Shown here: positions 18,642 through 26,768 of the stretch, piece by piece | Numbering within the stretch: the stretch's first letter is position 1 | Layout: every line of letters starts with the position of its first letter | DNA from: Armatimonadota bacterium | GTDB lineage: Bacteria; Armatimonadota; JAAZEB01 | Assembly (NCBI GenBank): GCA_012841485.1 | Contig: DUUU01000640.1 | Coordinates: 1-31,514 of the forward strand | Direction of reading: 5' to 3' | DNA length: 31,514 nt | Notes under the pieces: model-generated | Database searches by the model: none | What the model was told of the DNA's origin: nothing | Seen by the model: the letters and a program-made list of their open reading frames with translations, nothing else | Made by a program: the position numbers and the translations under genes

Positions 18642-18796
18642 GCCGGCCTTCCCGTCACGAGCGCCGCGCCGGAGGGGCCTTTACCTCAAGCCCCGCAGAC
18701 CGGCGCCAAGAGCCGTGTGATGGCCCTAGACCATCGCGGAGTTCACAGCAGGCGGGAGGGATGACCTGCCCCTCTGGGGAGCCCGACGCCGCGCTC

Positions 18797-20407
18797 TCAC
18801 CAGTTGATGGCGTCTGGATTCGCCGCAGGGCCGTCCTGCGCCTTCGGCACTGGAATCCGGCGGTGATCCACCCGGAACACCCATTCGCGGGTGAGGATGT
18901 TCCCCATCCAATCCGCGACCGTGATTGAGATCGTATGGGCACCGTCCGCCAATGGCCGGATCGGCTGAGTGATAGGTGTCTTATAGACAAGCTCGCCGGT
19001 CCTGGCCAGGAACTGATGCGGCACCACTTCGCCATCCAGCTTGAAGACGATCTTCGACTCATCGATGCCCGATCCCTCGTCGACGATCGTGGCCGTGAAG
19101 GGGAGCGGGGGCATCCCATAGACGGGCGTCTGATCCTCGATGGCGATGTCGCGCACCTTCAAATCCTTCACCTCCGGCGGGGCCGCATCCACCGCTGCCG
19201 GCGAGAAGCAGAGAAGCGTGCCTTCATCGACCAGGACCAGCACCCGGCCCTCGTTTACGACGGGGGGACTGGCGATGCTCACGGCCTTCGACTGCGCCGT
19301 GATGTCGGCCGGCGGCACAGCGCGGTACTTCCAGACGAGCTTGCTCCCCTCGTTGGCGCTGACCGCGTAGAGCAGTCCGTTCTGAGCGCCAATCAGCACC
19401 GCGTCGCGCGTTACCGTGGGGGCGCAGGTGGCGATGCGGTCGAGCTTCACCGGGGCTTTCCAGAAGAGCCGGCCGGTACGCGCGTTGACCGCGTTCACCG
19501 TGCCATCTTCGCAGCAGAAGTAAAGACGAGCGTCCTTCCCCTTCTCATCAGGAGCCAGCACCGGCGTGCCGATGATCGGGTATCCGGTCGTCGTCCCCAT
19601 CCGCATGCTGTCCCACTGATAGCGGCCCTGCGCCGCGGTGATGCAGATCAGACGCTTGCCCGAGGCGATGTAGAGGTATCGGTCCCACAAAACCGGGGCA
19701 GACTCCATGCTCACTTCCGGCATGGGGTAGTTCCACGCCTCGACCCCCGTCGCCATGTGCAGAACATGCAGCCGCGGCTCGCCCGAAGAGACGTACACAT
19801 ATTTGTGCTCGGCCGATACCGCGACCGGCGCTTTCACCTGGCCCTTGGCCTGGAAGCGCCACTTCTCCTGAAGCGCCTTGGCATCGACGGCGAGGACGAG
19901 ACCGCCATCGTCTCCCACATAGACCACCCCGTCGTGGACGACGGGAGAGCACCGGCTGCTCGTGCCCAGCTGAAAGCGCGAGCGCTCTCGCCCCTGATTA
20001 CGGACATCCAAGGCATACAGGTAGCCCTGGCTGTCTGATACCCACAGGGTGTCATCCGCGAGTGCCGGCGTGCCGAAGACCGTTCCCTCAAGCACGTGAT
20101 CCCACAGCTTCTCGCCGGTTTCAAGCGAGAGGGCATAGACGGAGGTAGTGGGTACTTTCTCCGCGGTCATCCCGCGAGCGCATACATACACAGTATCGCC
20201 GCTGATCACCGGGGCGGTTGGGATGTTACGGGCAGGTAGCTCCGTTCCCACATCCACGGAGGAGAACTTCCACAGGAGGCCGAGCGGTAGAGAGATAGCC
20301 TCTGCGTCTAGCACGGGGGTAGAAGTGCCGCCGCTCGATGGCGAAACACCTACCACCAGGCTCCCCAGGATGATGAGACCTGCAGCGATGCACGGGAGAC
20401 GGTTCAT
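18797..20407 (-). CDS. Exported PQQ-type beta-propeller protein with C-terminal Ig-like domain
   Basis: The 536-residue protein begins with a signal peptide (hydrophobic CIAAGLIILGSLVVGVS). It is followed by seven or so PQQ-like blades with the usual D/N-G-x-V-Y-A-L and W-x-x-x patterns: VYALSLETGEKLWDH, LYALDVRNQG, VLAVDAKALQEKWRF, LHVLHMATGVEAWNY, VNAVNARTGRLFWKA and LYAVSANEGSKLVWKY. From about residue 415 a beta-rich segment (ATIVDEGSGIDESKIVFKLDGEVV, HTISITVADWMGNILTREWVFRV) reads as an Ig-like or cadherin-like domain. Catalytic PQQ-dehydrogenase residues are not apparent, so it is more likely a structural or binding propeller (BamB-like fold) than an enzyme. AGGAG lies nine bases before the ATG, and a clear sigma-70 promoter is upstream. 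Confidence 0.8.
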   Translation of the reverse strand: MNRLPCIAAGLIILGSLVVGVSPSSGGTSTPVLDAEAISLPLGLLWKFSSVDVGTELPARNIPTAPVISGDTVYVCARGMTAEKVPTTSVYALSLETGEKLWDHVLEGTVFGTPALADDTLWVSDSQGYLYALDVRNQGRERSRFQLGTSSRCSPVVHDGVVYVGDDGGLVLAVDAKALQEKWRFQAKGQVKAPVAVSAEHKYVYVSSGEPRLHVLHMATGVEAWNYPMPEVSMESAPVLWDRYLYIASGKRLICITAAQGRYQWDSMRMGTTTGYPIIGTPVLAPDEKGKDARLYFCCEDGTVNAVNARTGRLFWKAPVKLDRIATCAPTVTRDAVLIGAQNGLLYAVSANEGSKLVWKYRAVPPADITAQSKAVSIASPPVVNEGRVLVLVDEGTLLCFSPAAVDAAPPEVKDLKVRDIAIEDQTPVYGMPPLPFTATIVDEGSGIDESKIVFKLDGEVVPHQFLARTGELVYKTPITQPIRPLADGAHTISITVADWMGNILTREWVFRVDHRRIPVPKAQDGPAANPDAINW

Positions 20408-20505
20408 CGGTCGTAGCTCCTATCGTACGCCTGTGCTGGCAGCGACCGTGAGGAATTGCCAGCGGCATACTCTCACGAATGGCCAGGGGTACGTCTGGTT
20501 AGCTC

Positions 20506-20535
20506 AGTATACAACAGGCGCGGGCAGGGCGTCAA
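20506..20535 (-). promoter_or_regulatory. Sigma-70-type promoter for the beta-propeller gene
   Basis: Read leftward: TTGACG (20535-20530), an 18-bp spacer and TATACT (20511-20506). Transcription should start near 20499, about 92 bases before the ATG at 20407. Confidence 0.7.
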
Positions 20536-20603
20536 GACGCAGGCAGCCTGGATCGGGACCACACCCGCGCGCGGCGCGAAAGCACCGCGCTGCTTCTCAG
20601 CAA

Positions 20604-20643
20604 AGCCCTTCGGGCTCCCCCTCAAAACCAGCCCGGCAGGGCT
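20604..20643 (-). terminator. Two small hairpins after the histidine kinase gene
   Basis: Read leftward, AGCCC-TGCC-GGGCT (20643-20630) is followed by GGTTTTG, and AGCCC-GAA-GGGCT (20616-20604) by TTTG. The pair begins 56 bases past the kinase stop and could end its transcript before the beta-propeller promoter. Confidence 0.4.
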
Positions 20644-20698
20644 TCGCTCCCTAGCAGCGCGGGGATTCACCGCCGTGCGATACATGAGGCGCAAAAGT

Positions 20699-21871
20699 TC
20701 ACACGTGCGGATTCTCAGGAGGTGCCGCGCTCTTCTCCTTGCACCCCGGGCGGGGCACCTCTACGTAGATGGTCGTTCCCGCTCCGGGCGAGGACTCGAT
20801 GGTTAGCTTGCCACCAACGAGGGCGACGCGTTCCTGCATCCCCATCAGCCCAAAATGCTCGCCATCGTCGGCGCCGATCTCGGGCACGACGAAGCCGCAC
20901 CCATCATCCTCCACGATGAGGAGCAACGAATCGGCACGGCACTGAAGGAGCACGCTCGCGGTCGTTGCGCGCGCGTGCCTGGCCACGTTTGTCAACGCTT
21001 CCTGGACGATCCGGTAGAGGGCAATCTCTAGCGCCGGCTCCAGGCGCACCCCGGCCAGCGCCTCCAGCTCCATCTCCAGGTGAATCCCTGTCCGCCGCGC
21101 GAAGTCCTCCATGTAGCGCTGCAAAGCGACGACCAGGCCCAGATCATCCAGAACGCTGGGGCGTAGCTCGAAGATCAGGTGGTGCAACTCCTCTAGCGCG
21201 CGATTCGCGCTCCGCTGCAACTCGGCGAGCGCCTGGCGCTCATCCTCTGGCATCTGCTTCGCTTCCAGACGGCGCAAGCCGATCATCAGCGACGTGAGCC
21301 ACTGCCCGGTGTGGTCGTGCAGCTCGCGGGCAATCCGCTTTCGCTCCTCTTCCTGGGCGGCAATCACCCGTTGGAGCACCTCCGCGTGCTGGCGGTCGCG
21401 GCGCTCGCTCTCGGCCAGGCGAAGCTGGTGATCCTGCTCGGCAGCGCCCTGCGAGACCGCCCCGATGATGAAGCGGTCCGCGATCCGCTCGAAAGTGGCG
21501 ATGGCATCCACCGGCCGCCCCGCATCCTCCGAGGCGAGGAGGTCGCGACAGACCGCGCGTAGCGCCAGCAGAGCACCCAGCGCGTCCTTTACGCTCCACC
21601 CTGCCAGCGCGCGCTCGGCCTCGCCCCAATCGGGCTCGCATCCAACCTCGCCGGCGCCCCCCGAAGCAAGGTCATGGCGCCAAACCGCTTGCACGCGCTC
21701 CGCCTGCGCCGATAGCTCCTCGTCCGGCATCCGGGCCAGGATACCCTCCTCGCGCATCCGGGCGATCCAGGCCTGCCGCACTTCCGCCGCGTGCGCATCG
21801 AGCCGCGCCACAATCCAAGACACGGCCTCCTCCGGCGGTCGCGATGCCGTCTTGTCGACAAGCCCGAGCAA
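20699..21871 (-). CDS. NarL/DesK-type sensor histidine kinase, possibly with an RsbRD-like N-terminus
   Basis: The 390-residue protein has no membrane helix. The HisKA_3 dimerisation box is at about 175-245 (EEERKRIARELHDHTGQWLTSLMIGL; the His after EL is the phosphate acceptor), and a HATPase_c domain follows (ALTNVARHARA, VEDDGCGF, HFGLMGMQERVALVGGKLTIES). The first 150 residues are helical (VSWIVARLDAHAAEVRQAWIARMREEGIL; LGALLALRAVCRDLL) and recall the RsbRD N-terminal sensing domain of stressosome proteins; that match is by eye and uncertain. No response regulator gene is near. The start is TTG at 21871 with GAGGGGGA upstream; no ATG or GTG fits. A SigB-like promoter with nested palindromes lies in the gap after the flavodiiron gene. 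Confidence 0.85.
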   Translation of the reverse strand: MLGLVDKTASRPPEEAVSWIVARLDAHAAEVRQAWIARMREEGILARMPDEELSAQAERVQAVWRHDLASGGAGEVGCEPDWGEAERALAGWSVKDALGALLALRAVCRDLLASEDAGRPVDAIATFERIADRFIIGAVSQGAAEQDHQLRLAESERRDRQHAEVLQRVIAAQEEERKRIARELHDHTGQWLTSLMIGLRRLEAKQMPEDERQALAELQRSANRALEELHHLIFELRPSVLDDLGLVVALQRYMEDFARRTGIHLEMELEALAGVRLEPALEIALYRIVQEALTNVARHARATTASVLLQCRADSLLLIVEDDGCGFVVPEIGADDGEHFGLMGMQERVALVGGKLTIESSPGAGTTIYVEVPRPGCKEKSAAPPENPHV

Positions 21872-21893
21872 CTCGTCCCCCTCTCGCGAAAAG

Positions 21894-21945
21894 ACACGTG
21901 TTCAGGGATATTCCCGATATATACCCCGTTCCCCATGGGGAAAAC
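21894..21945 (-). promoter_or_regulatory. Kinase promoter region: SigB-like elements with three palindromes
   Basis: Read leftward: GTTTTC (21945-21940), 13 bp, GGGTAT (21926-21921), a good SigB-family match. Three perfect palindromes overlap it: TTCCCCATGGGGAA (21929-21942) in the spacer, GGGATATTCCC (21905-21915) near the start site and ACACGTGT (21894-21901) in the leader. A sigma-70 reading with TATATA as -10 is possible but has no good -35. Confidence 0.45.
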
Positions 21946-22000
21946 CCTCTCGTGACGCCTCGATGAGGGCGATGGCAGCGCGGCCGGGCGAGTGGCCCGG

Positions 22001-23197
22001 CTATCCCCGCAGCGACGCGGCGAAGCGACGGCCGAGTTCCTCTCCCTCCTGCAGAACCCCGGCGGTGGGGCCGCCTTGCACCTCCCAGGCATCCACGACT
22101 TTCCACTGCAACGTCTCCGCCTGGCGCGCGAACTCCCGGCGCGCGCCGCCGCCCCAACCACGGCTGCCAAAGAACGCCGCCGTGCGCCCGACAATCCGTT
22201 TCGACTCCACCAGGCTGAGAAGGTTGCGCACCGGCGGGAAGAGGCCGCCCTCGTAGGTAGCCGAGCCGACCAGCACGCCCTGTCGCGAGTAGATCGCGGG
22301 GAGAATGTAGCTTGGATGAACGCGCGCTGCATCAAAGAGGGTCACGGGCAGGCCGGCGCCGGCAACCCCCGCGGCAACCGCCTCGGCCATGGCGCGAGTG
22401 TTGCCGTACATCGTGCCGAAGATCACCGTCACGCCCGGCTCGACCGGCCCCGTGGCATACCCGGCCCACGTGCGATACAGCTCGACAATCCGTCCGGGAT
22501 CGCGGCGCCACACCAATCCATGAGAGGGAGCCACAACCTCGACCGGCAAATCTTTCAGCCGGTCGATTGCTTTGAGCACCTGCTTGCCAAAGAGGGCCAC
22601 GATGTTGGTGTAGTAGCGGAGCGCCTCCTCCTCGTAGAAGCGCAGGTCCGCGCACTCATCCGCGAAGATGCTGCCCTGCAGGGCGCCATAGCCCCCAAAG
22701 CCGTCGCAGGAGAAGAGCACCTTTTGCTCCTGCGCGTAGGTCATGATCGTCTCCGGCCAATGAACAAAGGGCGTGGAGAAGAACTGGAGTGTGTTCCGGC
22801 CCAGGGAGAGCGTCTCTCCATCCTCCACAGCCCGAACGCCCTCCGTCACCCCGTAGTACGACTCCATCATCTCCACGGCCTTCTTCGAGCCGAGAAGGGT
22901 CGCGTGGGGCGCCAGGCGGCGGAGGGCACGCAGGGCGCCGGTGTGGTCCGGCTCCATGTGGTTGATGACAATGTAATCCAGGCCGGCGGGGTCGGTCACC
23001 GTGGCGATCTGGCTGAGGAGCGACTCGAGCAGGCTTTCGCTGGTGATATCGATCAGCGCCTTCTTCTCGTCGTTGACCAGATAGGAGTTGTGCGATACCC
23101 CCTCGCGGGCCACGGGCCAGAAGCCCTCAAAGAGATCAGACGTGCGGTCGTTCACTCCCGCCCAATGGATACCGGGTCTCACTTCAACAGCGGGCAT
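22001..23197 (-). CDS. fprA: Flavodiiron protein (A-type flavoprotein)
   Basis: Flavodiiron proteins reduce O2 to water and/or NO to N2O, protecting anaerobes and facultative organisms. The 398 residues have the metallo-beta-lactamase domain with a full set of iron ligands: HMEPDHTGAL (His, Glu, Asp, His), VHWPETIMTY (His), FSCDGFGGYG (Asp) and VVAPSHGLVW (His). The flavodoxin domain starts at about 255 (VTVIFGTMYGNTRAMAEAVAAGV, the FMN phosphate loop). It ends soon after the flavodoxin fold, so there is no rubredoxin or reductase fusion and an external electron donor is needed. GGAGGGGAG is six bases before the ATG at 23197; a 14-residue upstream extension would overrun that site. An extended -10 promoter is upstream. 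The histidine kinase gene follows in the same direction. Confidence 0.93.
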   Translation of the reverse strand: MPAVEVRPGIHWAGVNDRTSDLFEGFWPVAREGVSHNSYLVNDEKKALIDITSESLLESLLSQIATVTDPAGLDYIVINHMEPDHTGALRALRRLAPHATLLGSKKAVEMMESYYGVTEGVRAVEDGETLSLGRNTLQFFSTPFVHWPETIMTYAQEQKVLFSCDGFGGYGALQGSIFADECADLRFYEEEALRYYTNIVALFGKQVLKAIDRLKDLPVEVVAPSHGLVWRRDPGRIVELYRTWAGYATGPVEPGVTVIFGTMYGNTRAMAEAVAAGVAGAGLPVTLFDAARVHPSYILPAIYSRQGVLVGSATYEGGLFPPVRNLLSLVESKRIVGRTAAFFGSRGWGGGARREFARQAETLQWKVVDAWEVQGGPTAGVLQEGEELGRRFAASLRG

Positions 23198-23293
23198 GTA
23201 CCTCTCCCCTCCTAGCTTCCGGGTGCGCGCGCCGGCCAAATCAGGTTACCGTCGCGGGGACATAGAAAGACAAGAGCCTCTCTGCCCCCCCGT

Positions 23294-23323
23294 ATGATAG
23301 CACAGGGGCAGCCAGACATGCAA
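23294..23323 (-). promoter_or_regulatory. Sigma-70-type promoter for the flavodiiron gene
   Basis: Read leftward: TTGCAT (23323-23318), an 18-bp spacer and TATCAT (23299-23294) preceded by TGC (extended -10). The predicted leader is about 90 bases. Confidence 0.65.
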
Positions 23324-23489
23324 TCGCGACGCCCGCCACGTGATCGTCGTGCAAGACAGCTCCGCCGTTCAGGGAGCGAGGGGTTGCGCCGGCGGCGAGA
23401 GAGGGGCGACTCCTCGACGCGAACTGAACCACCCCTATCCCGGAAGGCCGTCCAGACAAGCCACTCTCCTGCTTCGCGGCCGTACCGCG

Positions 23490-24476
23490 CTACGGCGTAC
23501 CGTCCGGCGCGCTCTGGCGGACGCGGTCGAGCAGGCAGGGGATTTCGTCGAAGCGATCCACCCACACCACCTGCAGGCCCAGCTCTGCCAACGCGTCTTC
23601 CTGGACGCTGCGGTAGGCACGGGTGAAGTCCTCAAGGCGCTCATCGCTCACCTGGCTCGTATCGCCAGAAGCGATCTGCTCGCGCGAGGGGGTGCGCATG
23701 ATGACGTAATGGGGCCGCCCGTGGCGATAGCGGTTGGCAACGTCGAGGAGGCGGCGCAGGTTGGGGTCGGTCATCGAGAAGCCGACAAAGAGGCCGGTGC
23801 GCTCGCGCAGGAGGTTGAGCTGGGTGATGTTTGACCAGGCGTAGGGGTCAAGGAACTGCGTGTGGTAGGCATCCTCGGCGAAGACGATCTCGCTCTGGTG
23901 ATCGAGGCTCCCATCGCGAGGCAGGAAGCCATGCACATGGTAGATCGGGAGAACCTGCGGTGGCGGCGATTGCCCCTCGGTGCTCACGCTGCAAAAGCGC
24001 ACGCGCCGCTGGGCCAGGTGGATTTCCAGAAGGTCATCGTAGTTGTAGCAGACGACGGCGCGGATGCCGGCGCCATCCTCCGGCGACACGCAGAGGCGCG
24101 TGACGGCCTTCAGCAGGCTGGAGGTGGCCTCCGGATGCGAGTAGAGGATGGCCCGCACCCGCTCTTGGAACGCATGGCCGAGTGCCTTGCGGATGTAGCG
24201 CCCGGAGATGATCGGGAAGCCGCCGAACGCATGCCGGAAGAGGCGCGCGAACTCCTCTGCGTCCTCCCCCCCGGCACCGGCGCCGAGCCGTTGAGCCCAC
24301 ATCTCCACGGTGAGCCGGTGCAGCAGCGATTCCCAACCGGGAAGCCCGGCCGAAAGCGATACGCCCGCGCCGAGGAAGAGCACCAGGTCTCCCGCTTGAA
24401 AGCGGTCCCGCAGGACGGCCATCGGCTGGCCTGCCGGTTCGGACGCCGGCTCGCCCCCCTCGCATGGATGCGCCAT
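23490..24476 (-). CDS. SIR2-like domain protein
   Basis: The 328-residue protein carries a SIR2-like (SIR2_2) domain over most of its length: LVLFLGAGVSLSAGLPGWESLL (the NAD-binding GAGxS loop), VVCYNYDDLLE (the N-x-D motif), IYHVHGFLPRDG (the catalytic-type His), IVFAEDAYH and LFVGFSMTDPNLRRLLD. Such domains either cleave NAD in anti-phage systems or serve other NAD-linked roles. No further effector domain is fused, unlike DSR or Thoeris ThsA proteins. The ATG at 24476 has GGGAGAGG nearby upstream; a later Met at about residue 19 is possible, since the first 18 residues are Gly/Pro/Glu-rich. It is the third leftward gene after an ECF sigma factor and an HTH protein and may be co-transcribed with them. 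Confidence 0.85.
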   Translation of the reverse strand: MAHPCEGGEPASEPAGQPMAVLRDRFQAGDLVLFLGAGVSLSAGLPGWESLLHRLTVEMWAQRLGAGAGGEDAEEFARLFRHAFGGFPIISGRYIRKALGHAFQERVRAILYSHPEATSSLLKAVTRLCVSPEDGAGIRAVVCYNYDDLLEIHLAQRRVRFCSVSTEGQSPPPQVLPIYHVHGFLPRDGSLDHQSEIVFAEDAYHTQFLDPYAWSNITQLNLLRERTGLFVGFSMTDPNLRRLLDVANRYRHGRPHYVIMRTPSREQIASGDTSQVSDERLEDFTRAYRSVQEDALAELGLQVVWVDRFDEIPCLLDRVRQSAPDGTP

Positions 24477-24645
24477 CGCCGCACACCTCTCCCTTGCCCG
24501 CGCGCCGCTCCTCCACACTGTTCCGCGAGGGCGCTCACCCTCCTATCGGATCACCCTTGAGCAGGCGTAGAGCAGCACGGCGAACCAGAGCCATGCCTGA
24601 AAGAGGCAGTGCCCGCCGTGGGCTGCTCTGACGCGCGCACGCTCG

Positions 24646-25380
24646 CTACTCCGCAGGATCCTCGCGCTGTTCTTTCCAGGCACGATAGACGGCACCACAG
24701 TAGTGGTCCAGATCGGCTTGGGTTACATACTGCGGCTCCTTACGTCGCAGGCAGAGGAACTCCATCACCTGGCGAGCGCGCCGGGCACCACTGGACCAGA
24801 CAACGCTCGGATCCGCGCTGGGGGGCCGTGCCCGCCCGCCCCGATCTTTCCTGCTCTCGCTGTCGAGGCGCGCGGCCTGTAACCGCTCCAGCAGGGTGAA
24901 GACAGAGACATCGAGAACCGCCGCGACCCGCGCGACGTGCTCTGGCGCGACGTCGAGGGGGCAGATCTGGTCTTTCTCAAGGGCGCGGATGCACTCCGCG
25001 CCGATGCCGGCGCGTTGCCCCAGCTCTTCCTCGGTGCACCCCTTCCGAGTGCGTGCCCACGAGAGGAACTCGCCCAGCGTCGTCCGACGCGAGAGCTCCG
25101 TCTCATACTTCTCCAGTTCGCGTTCCTGCAACCCCCATCGCACCGCCTGTTGCACCCGCTCCTCAACCCCGTTGGGGAGCGGGGGGCCAGGTTGACCCGC
25201 GAAAAGGTCGTGCGCCACTTCATAGGGAGAGTCCGATGCCAGCTCGATGAGCCTCGATATCCACCGGTCCTTCACGGGGATCAACCGTTCTGTTCCGGGG
25301 CGGGAACGACGGCCCTGATTCATCGTTGAACCGTTTGCATCGTCTCTAGACTTCCTGACTCTGCCAGCGGCCCTGGTCAT
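24646..25380 (-). CDS. XRE-type helix-turn-helix protein beside an ECF sigma factor
   Basis: The 244-residue protein has a Lambda-repressor/XRE helix-turn-helix near its middle, about 98-165 (TLGEFLSWARTRKGCTEEELGQRAGIGAECIRALEKDQICPLDVAPEHVARVAAVLDVSVFTLLERL). Its N-terminus is basic. The segment WISRLIELASDSPYEVAHDLF is helical, and the C-terminus ends with a helical VTQADLDHYCGAVYRAWKEQ. No membrane helix or zinc-binding anti-sigma motif is present. The arrangement, sigma factor then HTH protein, suggests a partner or modulator of the ECF factor, but this is inference. The ATG at 25380 has AGAGGAGG seven bases upstream; a 37-residue extension in frame is Arg-rich and excluded. Confidence 0.7.
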   Translation of the reverse strand: MTRAAGRVRKSRDDANGSTMNQGRRSRPGTERLIPVKDRWISRLIELASDSPYEVAHDLFAGQPGPPLPNGVEERVQQAVRWGLQERELEKYETELSRRTTLGEFLSWARTRKGCTEEELGQRAGIGAECIRALEKDQICPLDVAPEHVARVAAVLDVSVFTLLERLQAARLDSESRKDRGGRARPPSADPSVVWSSGARRARQVMEFLCLRRKEPQYVTQADLDHYCGAVYRAWKEQREDPAE

Positions 25381-25538
25381 AGCGCGGCCTCCTCTCTCAC
25401 CTTCGAGATGCCCCGGTACTCTACTCGAGCCGACACGGGCCCACGTCCGCGCGCCGCGCATCCCCCGCGTGGGAGGAGTCTGCAGCGGCAACCTGGGCTA
25501 CTGCCGGCTTCCACGTCACGTTCCACCGTCTCGGTCTC

Positions 25539-26237
25539 CTATAGTTCGGCGAACGCCTTGCGGCGCCCCCGGCGTCGCGGCGCTTCCTCCTGCGGGAGGG
25601 GCTCCGCCCGGTCTAGCCACTCGGCGAGAACCAGGTTCTGCTGCGCAAGTCGCTTGAAGCAAGCGATCGCGCGGCTGAGCAGAACGCGTAGGTGGTCGCG
25701 GGTAATTCCCATCAGAATCGCGATCTCCTCGCGGGTCAGATCCGTTTGCTCCAGCTGCAGTACCTCCGCGTAGCGCCTCGGCATGCTCGTGAGCACCTCC
25801 TGCACTGCTGCGATGATCTTCGACTCCTCCGGGCCCTCGCCCTCGTCTTGATTCGACGCATACTGCCAAGCCCATGTCTCGGGGGAACGGTCATAGTACA
25901 CGGTGGGCCCCCACTCCGACCGGAGCAGGTCATCCGGGGGCAGCTTGCCGGCGATCACCCCGCCCCAGCGCCGGTAGAAGTCCGCCCGGCAGCTCTGCGC
26001 AACTTCGTAAAGCCAGTTCTTGAAGGATCCGCGTGCGGGGTCGTAGGTGTGGATCGATGCGACGACCTTTTGGAACACCATCGAGAGCACATCGGAGGCG
26101 TCCTCATCGCAGGAGCACCGACGCCGAAGGTAACGGTACAGGGGCGCGGAGTAGGTGTTGATGAGCTGTTGCGCCGCGAGATCATCGCCTTCACGCAGGC
26201 CCTGCACCAGAAAATCATCAGACCCTTCGTACTGCAC
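25539..26237 (-). CDS. ECF-type RNA polymerase sigma factor
   Basis: The 232-residue protein has sigma region 2 at about 15-85 (AAQQLINTYSAPLYRYLRRR, DASDVLSMVFQKVVASIHTYDPARGSFKNWLYEVAQSCRADFYRR) and region 4 at about 145-200 (VLTSMPRRYAEVLQLEQTDLTREEIAILMGITRDHLRVLLSRAIACFKRL), without region 3, as in ECF factors. A 60-residue acidic linker joins them and a basic tail (RRRGRRK) ends the protein. The GTG at 26237 is chosen because AAGGAGGA stands six bases upstream; the ATG pair nine codons earlier would place that site inside the gene. The HTH gene starts 158 bases further on. No classical anti-sigma factor is present. Confidence 0.88.
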   Translation of the reverse strand: MQYEGSDDFLVQGLREGDDLAAQQLINTYSAPLYRYLRRRCSCDEDASDVLSMVFQKVVASIHTYDPARGSFKNWLYEVAQSCRADFYRRWGGVIAGKLPPDDLLRSEWGPTVYYDRSPETWAWQYASNQDEGEGPEESKIIAAVQEVLTSMPRRYAEVLQLEQTDLTREEIAILMGITRDHLRVLLSRAIACFKRLAQQNLVLAEWLDRAEPLPQEEAPRRRGRRKAFAEL

Positions 26238-26672
26238 CTGGACTCCTCCTTCTGCTGGCATCATGGCGTGTCACCCGGCGGGGCAACACCGGACGTCCGC
26301 CGCATCTACCTACGCAGGAGCATCACACCCCGGCGAAGCACGCGACGCTTCTGATACGCAACGCCGTTACACCCCTTCGTAGAACGGCACGGCTGAGAGA
26401 GAACATGGGCGGCTCGGAGAAAGGGAAGGAGGCGCGCACCCTGCAGGCGCCATCCAAAGGAGCGGCTGACCACCCGTACTGTTTATGAGACGCATGACCG
26501 CCCTACTTAGTTTCGAATTCTCTATTGCGATTCCGAGATGAGGAAGATCCGGGCGGTTGTCTGCGTTCTCGTGATGGAGAGGTCCGCCACACGCGCGGAG
26601 ATTTGTCTCCGCGCGCCGGCTTCGAGGCTTCGGATTCCGTGTCTCGGAACCCCAGGATTTTCTGCCCTCCGC
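26238..26672. other. Intergenic region between the divergent ECF and lyase genes, no gene seen
   Basis: About 435 bases with a part (26480-26600) AT-richer than its neighbours. Frames here lack ribosome binding sites and family features. It contains a perfect hairpin at 26592-26615 and presumably the ECF promoter, which I could not assign. Confidence 0.5.
26592..26615. repeat. Perfect 10-bp hairpin upstream of the lyase promoter
   Basis: CGCGCGGAGA-TTTG-TCTCCGCGCG, with no T-run after it. A second imperfect hairpin (GGATTCCG / CGGAACC) follows near 26635-26652. They may be part of a small RNA or an operator region. Confidence 0.35.
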
Positions 26673-26701
26673 TTGCATCGCACGCCCGAACACGGTAGAA
26701 T
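26673..26701 (+). promoter_or_regulatory. Sigma-70-type promoter for the lyase gene
   Basis: TTGCAT (26673-26678), a 17-bp spacer and TAGAAT (26696-26701). Transcription should start near 26708, about 60 bases before the GTG at 26769. Confidence 0.65.
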
Positions 26702-26768
26702 AGCAGGGGTCTGTTCCCATACCGACCGACTGCTGGCCCCCATGAACACGGGGTGAGAGGGGATTGCC

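Noticed and set aside
20490..20520. GGTTAGCTCAGT string resembling the D-arm of a tRNA
   Set aside because: No acceptor stem, anticodon arm or T-arm can be built around it; the site coincides with the leftward promoter of the beta-propeller gene.
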